This document shows positions 58,270 through 64,000 of a stretch of DNA of 64,000 bases, in pieces. Under the pieces are notes generated by a model. The model ran no database searches. It was given only the letters and a program-made list of their open reading frames with translations, and was not told where the DNA came from. The stretch's first letter is position 1. Each line of letters begins with the position of its first letter. Origin of the DNA: Morchella semilibera (lineage: Eukaryota > Ascomycota > Pezizomycetes > Pezizales > Morchellaceae); NCBI GenBank assembly GCA_009192285.1, contig CM018606.1:1230081-1294080 (forward strand), read 5' to 3'. The position numbers and the translations under genes were made by a program.

Positions 58270-59520
58270 ACAATTCCGATGACCCCTGATGCATACTGCC
58301 AGGCTCGAGAAACCCACTCCCCCGCCCTTCAGAACCTACAATCTTGCTCTGCAACAGCCCCCATCACTAAACCAGGGATATCTGATATCGTAACCTTGTT
58401 AAGGTCTGGTGCATGCCACCAGGCTCGAGCCGGTCTATGTTGAGGTCCTACCTAACCAGGCCCGGGTAAACACGTTTCTCAACCTCCTGAGATTAATGAC
58501 GGTATTTCGCCGTAGGCCCTCCTCAAAGCCTGGGGTACACGGCATCATGATTCCCAGAACCCTTAATTCATGCTGCCAGGCTCGAGCGGGTTCACCTCTA
58601 GATACCGATTGACCGGCCCGGGAAAAATCCCTCTTGGACGGTGATGATGCTCTGCAACAGTCTCTCCCACTAAAACAGAGCATCTGACACCATGTCTTCG
58701 GTAAATCTAGAGTATGCTGCCAGGCTCGAGCTCATCTACCGGGGTTACCGTCCAGGGCTCGATGTGCAGGCAGAATCCCTAGGCTCGAGCTTAAAGCAAC
58801 GACCTACCAGCGGAACCCCTGCAAAATCGTAGGTAAATAATCCTAATCCCCAAAAAAGGCTCTCGGTGTTCGCAAATATTCTTACACAAATGTAAGGCTC
58901 GAGCTTAAAGTAACGGCTTACCAGCCGAGCCACTACCCAGTTGTGGACAAGCGACTATAATCTCCGGGGAAGTAATGTTCGTAGGGTCTTCCTTGGGGGT
59001 AGCCCGATGCCACGAACCAGCCCTCGTGTTGTCGTGTGCTGTATGTCAGGCTCGAGTCTGGCTGTTGGCCTCGGCCCGTGAACGTTGATTAGGCTGAGGA
59101 GTCTGAAGAAACCGACCCACTGCATGGACGGGACGTTATCCGTTACACTAACCCAGTAATACCTCCTCCGAACATTTTTTTTTCTTGTTGCTGTCATTAG
59201 AGGCTTCCATCAGCTTCAAAGTGTAAATTATAAAGGAAACTCCTGCAGGCGCAGACTGAGAAATACTCGAGGACAGAATATTAAGCATTAAGTATTTATC
59301 AGAAAGTGACATGTCAGCTGCAGAAGTAGACGCAACTTGAATTTCCCTCTCACTTCAAGTCTCTATTGTCGTGTCTTGCTGTTTGTTGTCAGGCTCGAGG
59401 GGGTGGCCCGAGTACCTGGTATGGCCCGTGCCTACATGTAATGCATACATCCCCATCCATATATACATCATGCGTGGAGGTTTCAGGTCCGTCCGTCAGG
59501 CTCGACTAGCCGCCCGGTTG
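58270..59520 (-). repeat. Degenerate tandem array with CAGGCTCGAG core
   Basis: The core CAGGCTCGAG (or AGGCTCGA) recurs near 58292, 58423, 58577, 58722, 58784, 58895, 59048, 59391 and 59498, at irregular spacings of about 60-340 bases. Sequences around some cores are also related: TGCTCTGCAACAG followed by TCTCTCCCACTAAAACAGAG or a variant near 58330 and 58650, and CTGGTAAGCCGTTACTTTAA versus CTGGTAGGTCGTTGCTTTAA (minus strand) near 58900 and 58800. Read on the minus strand, CTCGAGCC resembles a Pol III B box and TGGTTTAGTGATGG or TGGCTCGGCTGG resembles an A box. No tRNA cloverleaf can be folded convincingly. Confidence 0.55.
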
Positions 59521-59856
59521 AGGTCTCAGGTGATTAAGAGACATAGTTTTACCGTAAATTAAACGAAAATAAAAATTACGAATCAAAGTCGTGACAGAAT
59601 CGCGTGTTTTCGAATATTTGTTGATATAGTTTGTTGAGTACGTCTGATCTCAACCAATGATGTCGAGTGAGAATTTATGATGACCAACAAGAGCCTCATC
59701 TACTCGGCCCCCCAACAGACCGGGTAACCATAACCCTAATCCAACTTCGCCTCTGCCAACCGCCAAGTCAACCCTAACCCACCAAACATCAACAACCAAT
59801 CCAGCCCGCCGCGCATCAAGAATAACCTCACAAAAAAGACAAGAAGCAAACGCAAG

Positions 59857-60261
59857 ATGCAGCCGACAGCCGCCCTCCACCGCTCCATCCGCCGCCTGGC
59901 ACTGACAACAAAAATGGTCAATGGCGGCTTCTACAAGGGAACGCGCACGGGGAGCATGGGTACCCACACCAGGCGCGGAGGGTATGTCATCGACTACAAG
60001 AAGGTTAGGACGTATGTCGTGCCCGATTTGGAGGGGTTTAAGGTGAGCTTTTCTGTTCCACGGGAATGAGCGGATTGGGATTGGGGGAGTGGAGTTGTGA
60101 TGTGGGTATGACGAGGGCTAATTGGTGTTTTGTGACAGTTGACGCCGTTTGTAACGAGGAGGATGATGCCGACGGTGGGCGCGGAGAGGTACAGTGGGAG
60201 TAGCCCGGGAAGTGGGGAGCTGTATCTGGAGAGGTGGAAGAGGGAGAACGGGGTTAATTAA
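59857..60261 (+). CDS. MRPL27: Mitochondrial large-subunit ribosomal protein mL41 (yeast MRPL27)
   Basis: mL41 is a mitochondria-specific protein of the 54S subunit. Exons 59857-60042 and 60139-60261 join in phase 0 to 102 residues. The start MQPTAALHRSIRRLALTTK is a basic amphipathic presequence-like segment. The family core is GGFYKGTRTGSMGTHTRRGG, then YVIDYKKVRTYVVPDLEGFK, with LTPFVTRR at the start of exon 2. It ends LERWKRENGVN. A short GTGAGC...CAG intron of 96 nt separates the exons. It converges on MRP51, whose 3' end lies 289 bases away. Confidence 0.93.
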
Positions 60262-60549
60262 TGGGTGTAGAAGGAGGAGGAGAGGACTGGGGTGTAAATA
60301 TTGGAGTATAATAAAAAAACGTTTCGATATGCGTATATATAGTGTTCTTATTCTGGGTTGTAGATTATGCTTTGGGTGGTGGATGTTTGATGGCGGAGGT
60401 GTATATACAGATTCTAATGAAGAAGGAATTTATGTACGATGCAGGACTTGCAGCAGATAGATACAGAGGAAGAAGAAGAAGAAGAAGAAGAAGAAGTATT
60501 TACAATGATATTTTTATTCTTTATTTATTTTTTCTTCCTCTGCTGCTGT
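60262..60549. other. Convergent intergenic region with GAAGAAGAA repeat
   Basis: The 0.29 kb between the two mitoribosomal genes contains AATAAAAAAACG just past mL41 and a (GAA)n run at about 60472-60497 next to T-rich sequence, plausible 3' end signals for both strands. Confidence 0.35.
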
Positions 60550-61788
60550 TCAGTACCTCTTGTACGGATTCAGCAAGTCCATGATCGCCTCCGTATGGTC
60601 TCCTCCACTCCTTCTCGGTACCGGCGGCGAACCTCCCATGCTTGAACTTTCGTTCAATTCTGGGTTAGCATCATACAATGATTCCCACCTCCTGTTCCCC
60701 TGCCCGAACCCCCTCAACAACGACGCCGCATCTCCCGCCCTCCCCTGGACGCCATACGCGCCCCTCAGCGACCCATCCTCGTTCACCGTATCAACATCCA
60801 GCAGCACCCGGCCAAGCGCATCCAAGCGCGCCTTGTCCGGAAGATACTTCCGAGTGTGCTGCCTGTTGTTGTACAGCTTCAGCGGGTTGTCCATACGCAT
60901 GGCATCAGTGCTCTTGGCCACAAAGCCTCCAACACCGATCATGGTCCCATAAACCCCAGAGTGGTTCAGGTACCGCCCCGTGACGGCCTTAGGTACCGTT
61001 TGTAGGCCCTCGAACGGGTCGTTCCTGACCGGCGCCGAGGACCGCGTATAGTGCAGCCCTCCGGACGGATGCGTCCTATGCGGGCGTGTCAGTGTCGGCA
61101 GGTCCAAGAACGCCACCACCAGCCGGCCCAGCAGGAACGCGTCCGCACGGAGCGCCATCAGGTCGACCTCACTTGGCTTCGCCTCCTCGCCCGTAGCAGG
61201 AACAGCATTCGGCTGTCCTTCGGGCTGGCTGGCAAACTTGCGCTGGTTCTTTGCGACGAAGGCCAAGAACTCGGCGCGGCGCGGCCTGACGGACTCCTTG
61301 AGGTAGCGCTTGAATTCGCCCGCGGGCATGTCGGGGATGTAGGGACCCTCGTAGCGCCAGCGGTACTTCTCCTTGTACTCGCCGGGCGCAAATTCAAAGA
61401 CGGTGTGGCGCCCAGAGTACATGCTTGCCAGAGCGGAGGGGTTAAGGGTGGGCCCGCGCAGTATCGGGACGTCCATCTCTTGCCACTTCTTGAGCGTGAG
61501 GACGTCGTCGGCGGCGGACTCGTAGGTCGTAAAGTGCTCGAGCGTGTCGAGCTTTGTATATCGCAGGAATGGGTAGCGGGTCTTCGTGGGGAGGTCACGC
61601 TTGAGGCCCCAGTTGCCGCGGGCGTGGGAGGAGGCGGGGGTAGTGATAGACTGAATAGTTGGGTGTGGAGCTATGTCAGGGTTGCTCATGAAGTACGAGG
61701 GCGGGGGCGGGACGGGAGCGGGCATAGAGATCAGACGTGATCTCCGGAGAAGGCTGGCACCGGGGGAGAAGCGTTTGGCGGTGGCCAT
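60550..61788 (-). CDS. MRP51: Mitochondrial small-subunit ribosomal protein Mrp51 (bS1m-like)
   Basis: Mrp51 is a fungal mitoribosomal 37S protein linked to initiation on mitochondrial mRNA leaders. The 412-residue single-exon protein has the family N-terminus: SPGASLLRRSRLISMPAPVP, then SITTPASSHARGNWGLKRDL and TLEHFTTYESAADDVLTLKK, then WQEMDVPI. The conserved TPxSSxxRGxWGLKR block is the strongest mark. The middle holds FAPGEYKEKYRWRYEGPYIP and DMPAGEFKRYLKES; the C-terminal part has AVTGRYLNHSGVYGTMIGVG, GFVAKSTDAMRMDNPLKLYN and DVDTVNEDGSLRGAYGVQGR. It ends in NPYKRY. No intron is present. It is transcribed towards mL41. Confidence 0.9.
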   Translation of the reverse strand: MATAKRFSPGASLLRRSRLISMPAPVPPPPSYFMSNPDIAPHPTIQSITTPASSHARGNWGLKRDLPTKTRYPFLRYTKLDTLEHFTTYESAADDVLTLKKWQEMDVPILRGPTLNPSALASMYSGRHTVFEFAPGEYKEKYRWRYEGPYIPDMPAGEFKRYLKESVRPRRAEFLAFVAKNQRKFASQPEGQPNAVPATGEEAKPSEVDLMALRADAFLLGRLVVAFLDLPTLTRPHRTHPSGGLHYTRSSAPVRNDPFEGLQTVPKAVTGRYLNHSGVYGTMIGVGGFVAKSTDAMRMDNPLKLYNNRQHTRKYLPDKARLDALGRVLLDVDTVNEDGSLRGAYGVQGRAGDAASLLRGFGQGNRRWESLYDANPELNESSSMGGSPPVPRRSGGDHTEAIMDLLNPYKRY

Positions 61789-64000
61789 GGCGGGTACGTG
61801 TGTATCTGTAAATTTGTATATTTGTATACCTCAATTGAGGTTTGATGCACTGTGTGGCACTCGGTGCTACCGGAGGAGGTTGAAAATTCGACGTGCGACC
61901 GGGTAACGTCGGCACCATCATCAAATATCACTCGCAGGTCAATGATTAACGGGTGGTTTGTTTATCTGTTTATTCTGGGAGCTCTGCAGCTGGCTGTGGG
62001 AACGGAACAAAATAAAATGCATATTTCCCGTAAATCTGCGCCTGACGGCGCCTGACGCCGCCCGCTAAGTGGTCCCTTTGTTGGTAACTTTAATATAATT
62101 CGTTTGAACGAATAGGATGGTTCCAAACACAAAAGCACTCCAGTGCAGTACGTAGACCACTGTGCATAAGCACTGCCGGTCTGTATGCAGATCATTACTT
62201 TATCATTAAAGGGGATCATCTCAGCTTTATCCATGGGTCCATCGATCACCTGCGTAGTGGATCCGCAGTTACCAGGTCTCACCCAAGGAGTCACCCACAA
62301 TAAAATAACATCTTGGCACGCATAGCTCTCAGTTTCTCATCCTCTTCCATACCAACCACACCTGCATCATTACCAAAAAAAAAAACAGTATCCCCCTCTA
62401 CTGCACGCCAACCAATACCCTCGAGGGAGTATACTTAATCACCCCCCAAGCCTCTCGGCTCAACGTTTGTGCTCAGCTTGTGGTGATAGCGAGAGCTGGT
62501 GGTCTCTGCAATAGCTTTGGATGCTGTCAAGGGGCTAGTTGGTGAGTTACGTTGCTTCGGTTCCGCTTGTTGCTTGCGGGGTGGGTACGATCTAGATCTC
62601 TACACCATATCATGACCCTTTGCGGTTTTGGCTGATATAGTGGATTCCCGGGAGAGTGCTACTGGCTGCGCCAGCAGTGGTATTAATAGCTAAAGGGGGC
62701 CACATGCCCCTTTAACTGCACCTAGGCTCCCGTAGGGTCTACAGCGGGTATGTATCATGCTGTAGCAGGTATACCAGCAGAAAATAGTTGATTGGCGGAA
62801 ATTTCCAATATAATTCTCCTTTCCAGCCCCGGGAAACGGAAAATGCTGAACCCCAGACGTAGACAACTTCTCGTGCGGACGGAGACGATATATCAGCCGG
62901 GGAACTGAGCTACTGCTTTGGTTCCTTCCGCGTGGCTAAGTGCGCAGAATGACCTATATATAATTCTCCCACCCTAATCCTTCATGTTCATGAAGAACTA
63001 GGGCGCTAAATATAAACCTGTGGTGTTGGGGCTTTCTTAGTGACCCTTTGTAGATGGTGCTTGCGTGCATGGGGGGTTGAGCTTGGATAGATGCGGAAAG
63101 CTACGCGGCGGGCAGTCTCGCTCCCAGGCTGTTGTCGCACAGCAGCCACACACACAATCAACCACCACAGGCTGGGCGCGAGACTATGCGGCGGGATTGG
63201 TTAATCTTGGCTGGAGTGGTCTTGGCTAAGCTGGACTTTGAAGTATGGCCTATCGGTTGTGGCTAGCTTTAAGTTTTCCCGAGTTCCGCACATTTAGGTA
63301 AGAAGGAAGCTGGAAGCCTTATTGCTGGCTATCGGGCAGGTGTGAAATCTAGGTCTGTATAAAATGTAAAAATGTAGTAAGGAGCTTATATCGGGAGCTA
63401 AGTAACAAATAAATAAAAGATACAAGAGCATAAACTTGCGAATAACGATTAAACCCTTATGATTATTTATTTTAAAGTTTTTTCGGGGTTACTTCACGTT
63501 ACTGGCTATCGATCACGTGGATACATGTATTTTATTCAGGGCATCGATTTCTTCTCTATAGAAAGCAAAGCATAACATACATGTACTTACATGTATCTAC
63601 CCAGAGACAGTCAGTTTGTTCGGGGGTGCAGCAACTACCACGGGTGATACTACAAGACTGAAGTTGAAACCGGATACACGCGTGGTATGCCCAGCTGAAT
63701 TCCCACCAAGGAGCGGGAGCTTGTGACTGGTCCTCTCTATAAGCCCTAAGACCCACCAACACCAAACCTTAAACTTACCCGCAACCTCCCTCTCTACCAC
63801 ACCTTCTCTATCCTCCACTCCCTATCAACCACTAAATAGAAATAATCCCAGAAAGCCGCTTATTCGTTCGAAAAACAGCGCACAGGGTCTGCCCCGTTAC
63901 GGGACGCATTCTGTCTCCCTGCCCCCTCGCCCCTTCTTTCACCCTTCCACCTTCACATACTCTCTTGCAAGCCTCTAATCCTAAGCAAAGCTCCGACGGT
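61789..64000. other. Terminal intergenic region, 2.2 kb, no gene seen
   Basis: No gene is supported. Two hairpin-capable stretches lie at about 62661-62678 (ACTGGC...GCCAGCAGT) and 62691-62715 (TAAAGGGGG...CCCCTTTAA). TACATGTA occurs near 63523, 63579 and 63590. The last about 150 bases are CT-rich, which could be the leader of a gene beyond the window. Confidence 0.35.

Noticed and set aside
58270-59520. tRNA genes within the CAGGCTCGAG array
   Set aside because: Box-like words occur, but I could not fold an acceptor stem and anticodon arm around any copy.
61051-61740. Long plus-strand reading frame opposite MRP51
   Set aside because: Antisense shadow of a conserved gene, with no recognisable domain.

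Overview
The window is nuclear DNA of a filamentous ascomycete fungus (Pezizomycotina). Genes are split by short introns of about 50-110 nt with GT..AG ends, often with CTAAC/CTAAT-like branch sites. The conserved genes have clear fungal orthologues, and the spaces hold a Ty3/gypsy element, pogo and PIF/Harbinger relics and many TA-flanked miniature elements. The class cannot be fixed from sequence alone; the repeat-rich architecture would fit an early-diverging Pezizomycete, but that is a guess.

Layout. (1) 0-20.5 kb is gene-dense. It holds POP1 (partial, -), RSA4/NLE1 (+), a TRM140/METTL2-like tRNA methyltransferase (+), MFAP1-like splicing factor (-), YTM1 (+), a small ORF (+), COQ10 (-), PHS1 (+), DPM3 (-), a RAP1GDS1/SmgGDS-like armadillo protein (+) and an Old Yellow Enzyme-type oxidoreductase (-). 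(2) 20.5-33 kb is a transposon nest: four TIR miniature elements, an 8.7 kb LTR retrotransposon (TSD ACGT) that itself carries one of them, then pogo and PIF/Harbinger relics and a nuclease-like hypothetical gene. (3) 33.6-41.8 kb holds RPC2/RET1 (Pol III second-largest subunit, six exons), a SAM methyltransferase with an 11-nt micro-exon and an M19 membrane dipeptidase. (4) 41.8-59.8 kb is almost empty of conserved genes. It is rich in the palindrome TACATGTA and contains two small two-exon genes that look like paralogues of an unrecognised family (46.9-47.2 and 53.1-53.4 kb), plus a degenerate tandem array with a CAGGCTCGAG core (58.2-59.5 kb). (5) 59.8-61.8 kb holds two convergent mitoribosomal genes, mL41/MRPL27 and MRP51. 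The final 2.2 kb shows no gene I can support.

How genes relate. Several genes serve ribosome biogenesis and the translation apparatus: POP1 (RNase P/MRP), RSA4 and YTM1 (the two UBL-type substrates of the Rea1/Midasin ATPase on pre-60S), RPC2 (5S rRNA and tRNA transcription), a tRNA methyltransferase, and mL41/MRP51 in mitochondria. PHS1 and DPM3 are small ER membrane proteins transcribed convergently. These are fungal neighbourhoods, not operons.

Quality note. Five conserved genes need one single-base correction or more (POP1, RSA4 twice, the tRNA methyltransferase, the dipeptidase), four of these five sites in or beside homopolymers. This looks more like residual assembly error than like gene decay.

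The best candidates for something undescribed are the small paralogous gene pair, the TACATGTA enrichment and the CAGGCTCGAG array.
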